A stretch of DNA of 64,000 bases from Rhizobiales bacterium SYSU XM002 (GCA_009846685.1 VWVY01000001.1:186001-250000), one strand, 5' to 3'. Shown: positions 44,991 through 54,035, counted from the stretch's first letter. Numbers and translations are program-made. Notes: a model not told the origin generated them from the sequence alone.

Positions 44991-46799
44991 ATGTCATTGC
45001 GCCCGACACTCATGCGCTGGATCGCCGCGATCATCGCAATCGCGATGGTGGCGATCGCCGCGCACGGGCTCGGGGCGCAGCGCGCCGAGGATGTCGCCCG
45101 CGCCAAGGCGGAAAGCGATCTTGCCCTGCTCGCCGACAATTTCCGCGTGACCGTCGACAAGTTCCAGCAGACCCCGGTGTTGCTGGCGGCGAACGCGAAG
45201 GTGATGGCACTCCTCGACGGCGTCCCCGATGCCGCAACCGTCGATGCCGCCAATCGCTATCTCGAAATGACGGCCGAACGCCTCGGCGCCGCGCAGCTTT
45301 TCGTGATGCGGCCTGACGGCCTGACAATCGCCGCCTCGCACTGGCGTGGCCCGGACAGCCTTGTTGGCCAGAACTACTCTTTCCGGCCCTATTTCCGCGA
45401 GGCGCTGGCGAGCGGGAGCGGCACCTTCTACGGTGTTGGCGTCACCACTGGATTGCCCGGCTACTTCCTTTCCTCGGACATCCGCGACAATGGCAGGCTC
45501 GTCGGCGTCGCGGTGGTGAAGATCGATCTCGTTCCGCTGGAGGATCTTCTCGCGCGCCGGTCCGTGCCCGTGCTGATCGCCGATGGCGACGGGGTCGTTA
45601 TTCTCGCCTCGGACCCGGCGTTGAAGTACCGCCCGCTGCGCGAACTCACGGAGCAGCAGAAGATCCATATCGCGGCCGAGCGGCGTTTCGCCCGTCATGA
45701 GCTCGGGCCGCCGCTTTCACCGCGCGATCTGAAAATCAAATCGCCGGTTGAGGTCGTCTCCCGCGTGTTGCCCATTGCCGAGGGCGGCACCAACTGGTCG
45801 ATCGTCACGTACCTGCCTGCCGAGGACATGGCCGACAGCGCCCGCTTCGCTGCATTGCTGGCCGCGCTGGTCGCGTTGGCGGGCATCCTTGGGGCGACGA
45901 TCTTCGCGATGCGCCGGCGTCATCTCGCCGAGGAGCGCGCCGCGAAGCGTAATCTTGAGGCGCGCGTCGAGATGCGGACGATCGAGCTGCGTCGCGCCTA
46001 TCAGGAACTGGCGGGCGAAATCACGGAGCGGAAGCGCATCGATCGGCAACTGCACCAGACGCGAGACGATCTCGCGCAGGCCGCAAAGCTCGCGGCGATG
46101 GGGCAGGCATTTTCTGGCCTCGCGCATGAAATCAACCAGCCACTGATGGCGCTGAAGACCTACCTCGCGAGCCTCGGCAAGCTCGTCGAGCGGCAGGATA
46201 GCCAAGGCATCGCGTCCAGCCTCGCCGTGATGAACGAGACGGTGGAGCGGATGAGCGAACTCACCAATTCCCTTCGCCGTCTCGCCCGGAAGGCCGACCG
46301 TCGGATCGAGCCGGTCGATCTGGCGGATCTTGTGCGGCAGGTGGCGGGGCTGTTGAAATTCCGCCTGGCCGATATCGGCGCGAGCCTTCAGATCGAGGGC
46401 CTGTCCTCGGTGGTGGTCGCGGGCGATCCCAACCGTCTCCAGCAGGTGATCCTCAATCTCGTCATGAACGCCATGGATGCCGTCACCGACGTCGACCGCA
46501 AGGAAATCCGGATATCGCTCTCCCAAGAGGGCGGGCTCGCGCGCCTCGCGGTGCGCGATACCGGCAAGGGCATTGCGCCGGAGGTCTCGAACCGGCTCGG
46601 CGAACCGTTCTTCACGACCAAGGATGTCGGCAAGGGGCTTGGTCTCGGACTGGCGATCAGCCATGCCATCGTTGCCGAGCATGCCGGAAACCTCGTTCAC
46701 GAATCCGATCCGGTGGGCGGGGCGATCTTCGTCGTCTCTCTCCCGACCGAGCCGGCCAGAGGAATCATGATGACGGAACGGCCTCATGCCGCCGAATGA
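44991..46799 (+). CDS. dctB: Sensor histidine kinase DctB-like
   Basis: A 602-residue sensor. TM1 (about 9-25), a periplasmic double-Cache (PDC) region (about 26-285) including 'GQNYSFRPYFREALASGSGTFYGVG' typical of DctB, TM2 (about 286-307), a coiled linker, H379 in GLAHEINQPL, and an ATPase domain with 'NLVMNAMDAV', DTGKGI and GKGLGLGLAI. GGAGTAGGG precedes ATG 44991. The gene overlaps dctD by 14 bases. In rhizobia DctB senses C4-dicarboxylates; here, linked to a TAXI-TRAP system, the ligand may differ. Confidence 0.92.
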   Translation: MSLRPTLMRWIAAIIAIAMVAIAAHGLGAQRAEDVARAKAESDLALLADNFRVTVDKFQQTPVLLAANAKVMALLDGVPDAATVDAANRYLEMTAERLGAAQLFVMRPDGLTIAASHWRGPDSLVGQNYSFRPYFREALASGSGTFYGVGVTTGLPGYFLSSDIRDNGRLVGVAVVKIDLVPLEDLLARRSVPVLIADGDGVVILASDPALKYRPLRELTEQQKIHIAAERRFARHELGPPLSPRDLKIKSPVEVVSRVLPIAEGGTNWSIVTYLPAEDMADSARFAALLAALVALAGILGATIFAMRRRHLAEERAAKRNLEARVEMRTIELRRAYQELAGEITERKRIDRQLHQTRDDLAQAAKLAAMGQAFSGLAHEINQPLMALKTYLASLGKLVERQDSQGIASSLAVMNETVERMSELTNSLRRLARKADRRIEPVDLADLVRQVAGLLKFRLADIGASLQIEGLSSVVVAGDPNRLQQVILNLVMNAMDAVTDVDRKEIRISLSQEGGLARLAVRDTGKGIAPEVSNRLGEPFFTTKDVGKGLGLGLAISHAIVAEHAGNLVHESDPVGGAIFVVSLPTEPARGIMMTERPHAAE

Positions 46800-48153
46800 C
46801 GCGCCGTCGGCAATCCTTCTGGTTGATGACGATCCGCAAATCACGCGGTCGCTTGGCCAATGGCTCGAATTGTCGGATTTCATTGTGCAGGTCGCATCCT
46901 CGGCTGACGAGGCCGAAGCGATCATGGAGAGCGGAAAGCCGATCGATGTCGTGCTCTCCGACGTGAGGATGCCCGGCCGTGACGGGCTCGATCTGCTACG
47001 GGCATTGCGCCAGCGCGACACGGGATTGCCGGTCGTGATGCTCTCCGGCCACGCAGACGTGCCGATGGCGGTAGAGGCCCTGAAGGCCGGCGCGTTCGAT
47101 TTCCTGACGAAGCCCGCAGATCCTGAACGGGTTGTCACTGTGCTGCGCAACGCCGCGGCCCAAAGTCGCCTCAGGCGCCGGGTTGCGGCGCTGGAGGCGC
47201 GGTTGTCCGAAACCGACACGCTCGAAAACAGGCTGATCGGCCATTCTCCGGCGATGGCGGCCGTTCGGGAACAGGTCGCTGCACTCGCCAGCCTCCCGAT
47301 CGACGTCATTCTCGTTGGTGAGACCGGGACCGGCAAGGAGGTGGTTGCCGAGGCGCTCCATGCCGCGAGCGGGCGGCCCGGTCGATTTGTCGCGGTCAAC
47401 TGCGCTGCGATCCCTGCCGACATTTTCGAGAGCGAGTTGTTTGGCCACGAGAGCGGAGCTTTTACCGGCGCACGCGAGAAACGCGTCGGCAAACTGGAAT
47501 ACGCGTCCGGCGGGACGCTTCTGCTCGACGAGATCGAGAGCATGCCGCTCGCGGCGCAAGGCAAGATCTTGCGGGTCCTTCAAGAGCGGACCATCGAACG
47601 CCTTGGCTCGAACCGGGCAATCCCGGTCGACCTGCGCGTGATCGCCGCGACCAAGACCGACCTGCGCGCGGCGGCGGCCTCAAGCCAGTTCCGGCTCGAT
47701 CTTTACTATCGCTTGGCGGGTGTCGAGCTCCATCTGCCGCCGTTGCGTGAGCGGCGGGATGACATTCCGCTCCTGTTCCAGGTCTTTGCCTCGCGTATGG
47801 CGGAGCGCGCTGGCCGCAAGGCGCCACAGGCGGACGAGCTGCTGCACGTCGCCCTGCGCGATAATGACTGGCCCGGCAATGTCCGTGAGTTGCGGCGAGC
47901 CGCGGAGCGGTTTGCGCTCGGACTCGATCCCGGCGTTGGCACGCGGGAACCGGTGCTGACGCCGCCTGCCGGACGGGAAGGAGGGCTCGCCGAACAGGTT
48001 GCCCGCTTCGAGGCGGAGGTGATCCGCGAGGCGTTGCACAAGGCGGGCGGCTCGATCGCGGTCGTGGTCGAGGCGCTCGGCATTCCCCGCCGCACGCTCA
48101 ACGAAAAGATGCAGCGCCACGGCATCCGTCGCGACGAAAACGCGGGCGACTAG
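46786..48153 (+). CDS. dctD: Sigma-54-dependent response regulator DctD-like
   Basis: A 455-residue NtrC-family activator. The receiver domain has D59 (VVLSDVRMPG); the AAA+ domain has Walker A GETGTGKE (178-185), the sigma-54-contacting loop GAFTGA (224-229) and 'GGTLLLDEIESMPL'; the Fis-type helix-turn-helix is at about 425-450 (LGIPRRTLNEKMQRHGI). Its start lies within the dctB end. All elements for activating the sigma-54 promoter at 41473 are present. Its 3' end overlaps the convergent Ada-domain gene by four bases. Confidence 0.93.
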   Translation: MPPNDAPSAILLVDDDPQITRSLGQWLELSDFIVQVASSADEAEAIMESGKPIDVVLSDVRMPGRDGLDLLRALRQRDTGLPVVMLSGHADVPMAVEALKAGAFDFLTKPADPERVVTVLRNAAAQSRLRRRVAALEARLSETDTLENRLIGHSPAMAAVREQVAALASLPIDVILVGETGTGKEVVAEALHAASGRPGRFVAVNCAAIPADIFESELFGHESGAFTGAREKRVGKLEYASGGTLLLDEIESMPLAAQGKILRVLQERTIERLGSNRAIPVDLRVIAATKTDLRAAAASSQFRLDLYYRLAGVELHLPPLRERRDDIPLLFQVFASRMAERAGRKAPQADELLHVALRDNDWPGNVRELRRAAERFALGLDPGVGTREPVLTPPAGREGGLAEQVARFEAEVIREALHKAGGSIAVVVEALGIPRRTLNEKMQRHGIRRDENAGD

Positions 48154-48392
48154 GGTAAGCGCCCGTCGGGCCGGCAGCGCTTGCAGGCGCGAAGTCCGGC
48201 GGCGCGGGCGTCATCGGTGCGATCGAAGAACCGGACGTTCTCGCGTTTGGGTCTGCCGGGACAGACCGGTCGGCAGTAAACACCCGTTGTCACCACGCCA
48301 ACAAGGAAATGACCGTCGGCGGCGCTGTCGCGGTTCTGAAAGGCGGCCCAACGGGTTTCGTCATCGGGGAAACAGGGCAGGGGCGTTGTCAT
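48150..48392 (-). CDS. Stand-alone Ada N-terminal-type zinc domain protein
   Basis: An 80-residue protein matching only the methylphosphotriester-DNA repair domain of Ada. The four zinc cysteines C40, C44 (VYCRPVCPG), C70 and C73 (ACKRCRPDG) correspond to C38, C42, C69 and C72 of E. coli Ada, and TTGVYCRP is the conserved core around the methyl-accepting Cys. There is no AraC-type helix-turn-helix or methyltransferase domain. ATG 48392 is used; 48428 would add 12 residues. It is convergent with dctD, overlapping four bases. It may be a functional small repair protein or a remnant of a larger ada gene. Confidence 0.8.
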   Translation of the reverse strand: MTTPLPCFPDDETRWAAFQNRDSAADGHFLVGVVTTGVYCRPVCPGRPKRENVRFFDRTDDARAAGLRACKRCRPDGRLP

Positions 48393-48434
48393 GGAGGCAT
48401 GATGATCGCGGGGTGCGCCTCTCGCCACCCGATT

Positions 48435-49445
48435 TCAGATCAACGCGACCGCTTGCCGCGCGAAGACCGCCGAGAGTTGGCCGACATCCGCCGCATTCTC
48501 GGCTGCCGCCGTTCCCTTGGCGGCCCGGAAGGCAATGCCTTCGAAGATCGCGGCCCAGCGGAACAGCGCAAAAGCCATGTGGAACGGTTCGAGCTTCACC
48601 GGATGGTGGCTCGTCGCCGCATAAGCCGCATTGAATTCCGCATGTCCGGGAATGCCGAGTGCAGTCAGATCCAGCCCGGCGATGCCGCCATACTCGGCCG
48701 GTGCGGTATGCCACGCCATGCCGATATGCGCGAGATCGGCGAGCGGATGGCCGAGCGTTGCCAATTCCCAATCGAGAATGGCAATGACGCGTGGTTCGGT
48801 CTTGTGAAACATCAGGTTGCCGACGCGGTAGTCGCCGTGGACGAGGCTCGTGATCTCGCTGGGCGGGATATGTGCGGGCAGCCAGGCGATGAGCCGCTCC
48901 ATGTTCGCATCCTCGCGCGTGCGACTCTCCTGCCACTGGCGCGACCACCGGCTGATCTGGCGCGCAAAGTAGTCTCCGGGCTTGCCGAAATCCGAAAGCC
49001 CCACCGCCGTTGGTTCAACGTTGTGGAAACGCGCCAGCGTCTCCGCAATCGAGCGATAAATCGCCTTGCGCTCGGCAGGCGGCACATCCGGCAGCGTGCA
49101 ATCGTGGAAGACGCGGCCATCGAGCCGCGCCATCAGGTAGAACGGCGTGCCGACAACGCTTTCGTCCGTGCAATAATGAAGCGCCTCCGGCACCGGAACA
49201 CCGGTATCCTTCAGTGCAGCGATGACGCGGAACTCCCGGTCGATCGCATGGGCGGAGGGGAGAAGGGCTCCCGGCGGCTTCTTGCGCAGAACAAGGGCGC
49301 GATCTTCATAGGTCACGAAGAAGGTCGGGTTCGATTGCCCGCCGGAAATCCGTTCTAGCGCGGGCTTTCCTGCAAGACCCGGCAGAACCGCTTTCAGGTA
49401 GCTGTCGAGCCGCGCAACGTCGAATTCCGGTGCTGAACCGGTCAT
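48435..49445 (-). CDS. APH-family phosphotransferase (ACAD10/11 kinase-domain-like)
   Basis: A 336-residue aminoglycoside-phosphotransferase-fold protein. The catalytic Asp is in LVHGDYRVGNLMFH and the metal-binding Asp in ILDWELATLGHPLADLAH, a form typical of the kinase-like domain found with acyl-CoA dehydrogenases rather than drug resistance. 'ISGGQSNPTFFV' is the nucleotide loop. It overlaps the acyl-CoA dehydrogenase gene by four bases. Human ACAD10 and ACAD11 carry this domain fused to a dehydrogenase and act on 4-hydroxyacyl-CoA; this pair is likely the unfused counterpart. Confidence 0.88.
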   Translation of the reverse strand: MTGSAPEFDVARLDSYLKAVLPGLAGKPALERISGGQSNPTFFVTYEDRALVLRKKPPGALLPSAHAIDREFRVIAALKDTGVPVPEALHYCTDESVVGTPFYLMARLDGRVFHDCTLPDVPPAERKAIYRSIAETLARFHNVEPTAVGLSDFGKPGDYFARQISRWSRQWQESRTREDANMERLIAWLPAHIPPSEITSLVHGDYRVGNLMFHKTEPRVIAILDWELATLGHPLADLAHIGMAWHTAPAEYGGIAGLDLTALGIPGHAEFNAAYAATSHHPVKLEPFHMAFALFRWAAIFEGIAFRAAKGTAAAENAADVGQLSAVFARQAVALI

Positions 49446-50662
49446 CGCGGCTGTTCTCCGGCGACCGTCCAGCGCCAGAAGTCCGGCCCTTCCTTATCAA
49501 GGAAACGGTTGAGCACCATGCGATGCACCTCGTCGGCGCCGTCGACCAGCCGCGCTTGCCGCGCGTAGCGGTAGATCCATTCGAGCACTGTATCTTTTGA
49601 GTATCCGCGCGCGCCGTTGATCTGGATGGCGATATCGGCGGCCTTGTGCAGTGTGTTTGCGGCCTGGATCTTCGCCATCGAGACCTCTTTCCGCGCGAAC
49701 GAGCCGTGATCGAGCGCCCATGCCGCCTTCATGACGAGCAGGCGCCCGATCTCGATCTCCATCGCGAGGCCGCCGAGCATCAACTGCACGCTTTCCCGAT
49801 CTGCGAGCCGGACACCGAACCCCTCGCGCTGCGCGGCGTAATCCGTCGCGATCTCGACGCAGCGCTTGGCAAGTCCGAGCCAGCGCATGCAATGGGTGAG
49901 ACGCGCAGGTCCGAGGCGGATCTGCGTAACCTTCATGCCTGCGCCCTCGCCAAGGAGAACGTTCTCCGGTGCGATGGTGAGGCCGTCGAACGTGAGTTCG
50001 CAATGCCCGCCGTGCTCCTCCGGTCCCATGATCGGGATACGGCGTTCGATCTTCCAGCCCGGCTGGTCGCGGTGGAAGAGAAAGGCAGTGAGGCGCTGCT
50101 TCGGATCGTCCGAGGTGCGGGCGATGAGGATGAAATGCGCGGCGTCCTCCGCGCCAGTGATGAACCACTTGCGGCCATAGATCTTCCAGCTTCCGTCCGG
50201 CTGCTTCTCGCCGCGCGTCCGGATCATCGAAGGGTCGGAGCCACCACCAGGATGCGGTTCTGTCATCACGAAGGCAGAGCGAACCTTGCCCTCAACGATC
50301 GGCGCGAGCCAGAGCGCTTTCTGCTCCGGCGTGCCGATCTTTTCGAGCACCATCATGTTGCCGTCATCGGGCGCGGCTGAGTTGAAAACGACGGGGCCGA
50401 AGATCGAGCGGTTCATCGCCTCATAACAAACGGCCATGCCCATCCGGCCGACGCCGAGCCCGCCGGTTTCGGGTTTCAGTTGCAGGCACCAGAGCCCTTC
50501 CGCACGCGCTTTGGCACGAAGTTCGGCTAGGAGCGGCAGCGCGATATTCTCGTGGGCATCGTAGCTGTCGGCACGGCTCTCCTGCGGAAGGATTTCGCGT
50601 TCAACGAAATCGGTGATGCGGCGGCGGAGGGCGTCCAGTTCGGGGGAGATCGAGAAATCCAT
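49442..50662 (-). CDS. Acyl-CoA dehydrogenase (ACAD10/11-type)
   Basis: A 406-residue acyl-CoA dehydrogenase. 'SAFVMTEPHPGGGSDPSMIRT' and 'GRKWFITGAEDA' mark the FAD domain, and 'GARGYSKDTVLEWIYR' the C-terminal helices. At the catalytic-base position the sequence reads VDGADEVHR, with Asp where short-chain enzymes have Glu; DEVHR is typical of the ACAD11-like branch. ATGA-coupled to the kinase-like gene and 11 bases after the SDR gene, forming a three-gene unit for hydroxyacyl-CoA breakdown or related lipid use. Confidence 0.9.
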   Translation of the reverse strand: MDFSISPELDALRRRITDFVEREILPQESRADSYDAHENIALPLLAELRAKARAEGLWCLQLKPETGGLGVGRMGMAVCYEAMNRSIFGPVVFNSAAPDDGNMMVLEKIGTPEQKALWLAPIVEGKVRSAFVMTEPHPGGGSDPSMIRTRGEKQPDGSWKIYGRKWFITGAEDAAHFILIARTSDDPKQRLTAFLFHRDQPGWKIERRIPIMGPEEHGGHCELTFDGLTIAPENVLLGEGAGMKVTQIRLGPARLTHCMRWLGLAKRCVEIATDYAAQREGFGVRLADRESVQLMLGGLAMEIEIGRLLVMKAAWALDHGSFARKEVSMAKIQAANTLHKAADIAIQINGARGYSKDTVLEWIYRYARQARLVDGADEVHRMVLNRFLDKEGPDFWRWTVAGEQPR

Positions 50663-50673
50663 GACGTGCTCTC

Positions 50674-51441
50674 TTAAAGCGGCGCGAGAAGATGGCCGCC
50701 ATCGACGGCGATGGTTGTACCGGTGATGTAAGCACCGACCTCGCCAGCAAGCAGCAGGAGCGCGCCGTCAAGATCCGAGGGTTGACCGAGACGGCGCTGG
50801 GGAATGCGCTTGATCATGGCTGCGCCGGCCTCGCTCGCGAAGAAGTCGCGGTTGATGTCGGTTTCAATATAGCCAGGGCAGAGCGCGTTGACGCGAATAC
50901 CGTGCCGCGCCCACTCAAGCGCCATCGACTTCGTCATCTGGATCAGCGCAGCCTTCGACGTCGCGTAGGGACCGACATGGCCGGAAACGCCGAGCCCGAG
51001 GATCGAGGCGATATTGACGATGGCGCCGCCGGAGCCCGCGTCGCGCATCTGCGCCGCGCAGGCCTTCGCGACGAGGAAAGCACCCTTGAGGTTGGTGTCG
51101 AGCACGGCGTCGAACCGGGCTTCATCGGTGTCGAGCCAGGCGCGGGTATCGGCGATGCCGGCGTTGTTGACGAGGATATCGATGCCGCCAAGTCCGGCGA
51201 CCACATCGCCGACGCCTGCCGCGACGCTGACACTATCAGCGACATCGAGTCGGACGGCGATCGCCTGTCGCCCCGCTGCGATCAGTTCGGAGGAGATCCG
51301 CTCGCAATCCGCCAGTCTCCGCGCGGCGATGGCGACGCTCACCCCTTCACGCGCCAGAAGCCGGGCGAAGTGTTCCCCCAGTCCACCCGATGCGCCGGTG
51401 ACGAGCGCGCGTTTGCCCTTCAAGCCTGTCGACAAGGCCAT
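50674..51441 (-). CDS. Short-chain dehydrogenase/reductase (FabG-like)
   Basis: A 255-residue classical SDR with GASGGLGEH cofactor loop, NNAG, catalytic Ser in NIASILG and YATSK. It ends TIAVDGGHLLAPL. ATG 51441, directly after GGGAGA, is chosen over an upstream GTG at 51477. It heads the minus-strand unit with the acyl-CoA dehydrogenase and kinase-like genes, so it probably oxidises or reduces a hydroxyacyl/ketoacyl intermediate of that pathway. Confidence 0.88.
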   Translation of the reverse strand: MALSTGLKGKRALVTGASGGLGEHFARLLAREGVSVAIAARRLADCERISSELIAAGRQAIAVRLDVADSVSVAAGVGDVVAGLGGIDILVNNAGIADTRAWLDTDEARFDAVLDTNLKGAFLVAKACAAQMRDAGSGGAIVNIASILGLGVSGHVGPYATSKAALIQMTKSMALEWARHGIRVNALCPGYIETDINRDFFASEAGAAMIKRIPQRRLGQPSDLDGALLLLAGEVGAYITGTTIAVDGGHLLAPL

Positions 51442-51498
51442 TCTCCCGTGTTTCCAGCAAGAGTAGAGACGGGGCACGGGCTTGGCCAGAGCCTACGC

Positions 51499-53616
51499 TC
51501 AATGCCCGCGCGAGAACAGCAGATCGTGCACCATCGTCGAGACATTCTTGAGGCTGGCGAGCACTTCCTTGAGTTCCGCGATCTGGTGGCGGCTGAGCCG
51601 CGAGACATCGACATGGGTGCCTGGCTTCATGCCGCCCGAAATGTCGTGGATCTGCTGGTCGAGGATGAGGTCCATCAGGAAACCGAGGCCTTTTTCCATC
51701 GATTCCAGATCCTGATCGGCACCGATCTTCTGCTCGCGCAGCGCCGCGATGCGGTCGGCGGTCGCGCGATGGGCAATCCCGTGGCTCAACGCCAGGCAGC
51801 GCGATGCGGCGACGATGGGGAAGAGCCCACCCTTCTTGAGATCGAGGCGGTTGTTCTCGACTTGCAGACGCCCGAAGAGCCCAATGGGCGGCGACCAGTT
51901 CGCCATCTGGTCCGCGAGCAGCTTCACCATCGGTCGGGCCTGCTCCGCCATTCCCAGCGCCTCCTGCCGCAGTTGCTGGGCGAGCGGCGCATCGCCGTGG
52001 ACATAGCGGCAGTCGAAGAAGATATCGACAGAGAGCAGGTCTTCCGGGGAGGTGGTTTCGGTCCAGCTCCGGACGCGCTCGCGCCAGAGCGGGAGCGAAC
52101 CGTTCCAGCTCAGGTTTCCGGCCATCACCTTGCCCTTACAGAGCGGGATGCCGATATCGTCGAGAATACGGTTCATGCGCTGGCCATGCTCGATGAACCA
52201 GCCCAGTACCGCTTCGTCGTCGGCGGGACCGTCGAAAACGGTGGCGTTGTCCTGATCCGGCACGAGCAGGGATTCGCCGCGCCCGCCCGAGCCGAGGATC
52301 AGAGTCGCATAGGGTGCGGGCGGCGCGCCGCGGCCGGCATCCAGCATCTGCTTCTCGGCATCCATCGCCGCGCGGCGGGTGAGGGCACCGATCTCGCGGC
52401 TGATGACTGCAGCGACCTCGCGCGCGGTGATCCCTTCCTCGACGAGCCGCTGCGCGACCTTCGGCATCCGCGCCCAGGCGGTCGCGAGCTCGGGTACGGA
52501 TGCGGCACTGTCCACTGCATCGCCAAGCGCAAGCGCGTCAGACGAGCGCAGGCGTAGGAGGTCGCGGGCCGAGAGCGCGCCGACCATGTTCCCGTCCTCG
52601 TCAACGACGCCGAGGTGGCGGATATGGTGCTGCTCCATGCGGCCGATGGCGCGATAGACGAAGGCGTCCTTCGGCACAGTCATCAGCGGGCGGCTCGCCA
52701 TCTCGCCTACGCGATCCTGGAGGCCGGCGGCGCCCTTGCGCCCGACGTGGCGGATAACGTCCCGTTCGGTGACGATGCCAACCGGCGGCACCAGTCCCCC
52801 GGCGCTCGCTGAAACGAATACCGAGGAGATACCCTTCTCCGCCATCAGCGCCACGGCCTCGCCAAAAGGCGTGTCCGGCCCAACATGGATCGGGGGCATG
52901 GCCGCGACATCGCTGACGCGGTGACGGAACGGATAGGCATCGATACGGCCGAGAATACTATCGGGACCCGCCTTGGGTCGGACCGGCTCTGTCCAGCCGG
53001 CGCGGTTGTAATCCTCCAGCACAGCAGTCAGGCGGCGGCAGGCGGTCTCGGCCTCGACGAGTGTACGGATGCCGTGCTCCTTCAGCGCCGGAATCATCGC
53101 CACAAATACCCTTGCGGTCAGCGTCGCGTCGGCGAGCGCATCATGGCGATTGTCGACGCTGACGTTAAGGTAGGCGGCGAGCTTGTCGAGCGAGAAGCCG
53201 GAAAGGCGCGGGTAGCAGATCTCGCCGAGGAGGCGGGTATCGAGAATATGGTTCCAGAACGGCTTCACGTTCGCCATCGCGCATTCGCGCTGAAGGACGG
53301 CGAGATCGAAGCCGATGTTGTGGCCAATGAGGACCCGGTCCTCGCAGAAATCCGCGAGCTGGCGAGAGATTTTCTGGAAACTCGGTGCGTCCTTCAGCAT
53401 CCCGGCATGAATGCCGTGGATGCGCGTTGTTTCAGGCGGAATGGGGACGCCGGGGTTGATCTTGCGCTCGAAGACCGGGCTGTCGAGCAGCATTCCGTGC
53501 TTGAGGATTACCGCGCCAATCTGGAGAATTCTCACCTTGGCGGGGTCGAGCCCGGTTGTTTCTGTATCGAGAAAGACGGCTTCAAGCGCGGAAAGCGGAT
53601 GATGTTCGACGGCCAT
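51499..53616 (-). CDS. DEDDh exonuclease-CBS-DUF294 nucleotidyltransferase fusion
   Basis: A 705-residue multidomain protein. The N-terminal DnaQ-like exonuclease (about 8-175) has all DEDDh residues: D17, E19 (FLDTETTG), D104 (HNIGFDLAV), H158 and D163 (RHDALADA). Two CBS motifs (about 236-358) follow, then a GlnD-like DUF294 nucleotidyltransferase (GSGGRGES 442-449, acidic pair D454/D456) and its helical C-terminal domain. CBS pairs bind adenine nucleotides, so exonuclease and nucleotidyl transfer may be under energy control. It lies in the same direction as, and downstream of, the sodium:solute symporter and two small membrane genes, a context in which CBS-DUF294 proteins recur. Exact job unknown. 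Confidence 0.88.
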   Translation of the reverse strand: MAVEHHPLSALEAVFLDTETTGLDPAKVRILQIGAVILKHGMLLDSPVFERKINPGVPIPPETTRIHGIHAGMLKDAPSFQKISRQLADFCEDRVLIGHNIGFDLAVLQRECAMANVKPFWNHILDTRLLGEICYPRLSGFSLDKLAAYLNVSVDNRHDALADATLTARVFVAMIPALKEHGIRTLVEAETACRRLTAVLEDYNRAGWTEPVRPKAGPDSILGRIDAYPFRHRVSDVAAMPPIHVGPDTPFGEAVALMAEKGISSVFVSASAGGLVPPVGIVTERDVIRHVGRKGAAGLQDRVGEMASRPLMTVPKDAFVYRAIGRMEQHHIRHLGVVDEDGNMVGALSARDLLRLRSSDALALGDAVDSAASVPELATAWARMPKVAQRLVEEGITAREVAAVISREIGALTRRAAMDAEKQMLDAGRGAPPAPYATLILGSGGRGESLLVPDQDNATVFDGPADDEAVLGWFIEHGQRMNRILDDIGIPLCKGKVMAGNLSWNGSLPLWRERVRSWTETTSPEDLLSVDIFFDCRYVHGDAPLAQQLRQEALGMAEQARPMVKLLADQMANWSPPIGLFGRLQVENNRLDLKKGGLFPIVAASRCLALSHGIAHRATADRIAALREQKIGADQDLESMEKGLGFLMDLILDQQIHDISGGMKPGTHVDVSRLSRHQIAELKEVLASLKNVSTMVHDLLFSRGH

Positions 53617-53683
53617 GACGATCCTCCCGATTGAACGCTAGCCGTCCGCGATCACTCCATCCATGCGCTGGCTCAAAACGACG

Positions 53684-54034
53684 TCACCAGACGCCGACAA
53701 GCCGCAGGATCGGCGGCATCGCGAGGAGTGCGCAGCCCGCAACCCAGATCGTCAACGACGTGGAATCAGATTGCGTTTGCCCCGTCATGCGCTCGTAGAT
53801 CGCTGCCGGAACGCCTGCGATTGCCACTGCGGCGAGCCCGAGGAACAGCGAGGTGAAATAGAACACCAGCAGCGGCGAGGTGATGAAGAGGTTGACCAGA
53901 ACTGGCCGGAGCAGGATGAAACCCGGCTCGAAATAGGGCGAGAAATTCATCCCGCACATCAACGACAGGCCGGCGATGGCGATGAGAAACCCGTCGCGCC
54001 TCAGCAGCGCCTCGCGCTGATCATGATCGCTCAT
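53684..54034 (-). CDS. Small membrane protein, function unknown
   Basis: A 116-residue protein with three probable membrane helices (about 16-38, 45-80 as one or two segments, and 92-114) and a short charged N-terminus MSDHDQREALLRRDG. ATG 54034 follows AGGAGC. It is one base from the end of the upstream small membrane gene and 67 bases before the exonuclease-CBS-DUF294 gene. No family was recognised. Its fixed position between symporter and DUF294 genes suggests an accessory membrane role. Confidence 0.7.
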   Translation of the reverse strand: MSDHDQREALLRRDGFLIAIAGLSLMCGMNFSPYFEPGFILLRPVLVNLFITSPLLVFYFTSLFLGLAAVAIAGVPAAIYERMTGQTQSDSTSLTIWVAGCALLAMPPILRLVGVW

Positions 54035-54035
54035 C

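Noticed and set aside
48435-49445. Aminoglycoside resistance gene
   Set aside because: The phosphotransferase fold is present, but the ILDWELATLGHPLADLAH form and coupling to an acyl-CoA dehydrogenase point to lipid metabolism.
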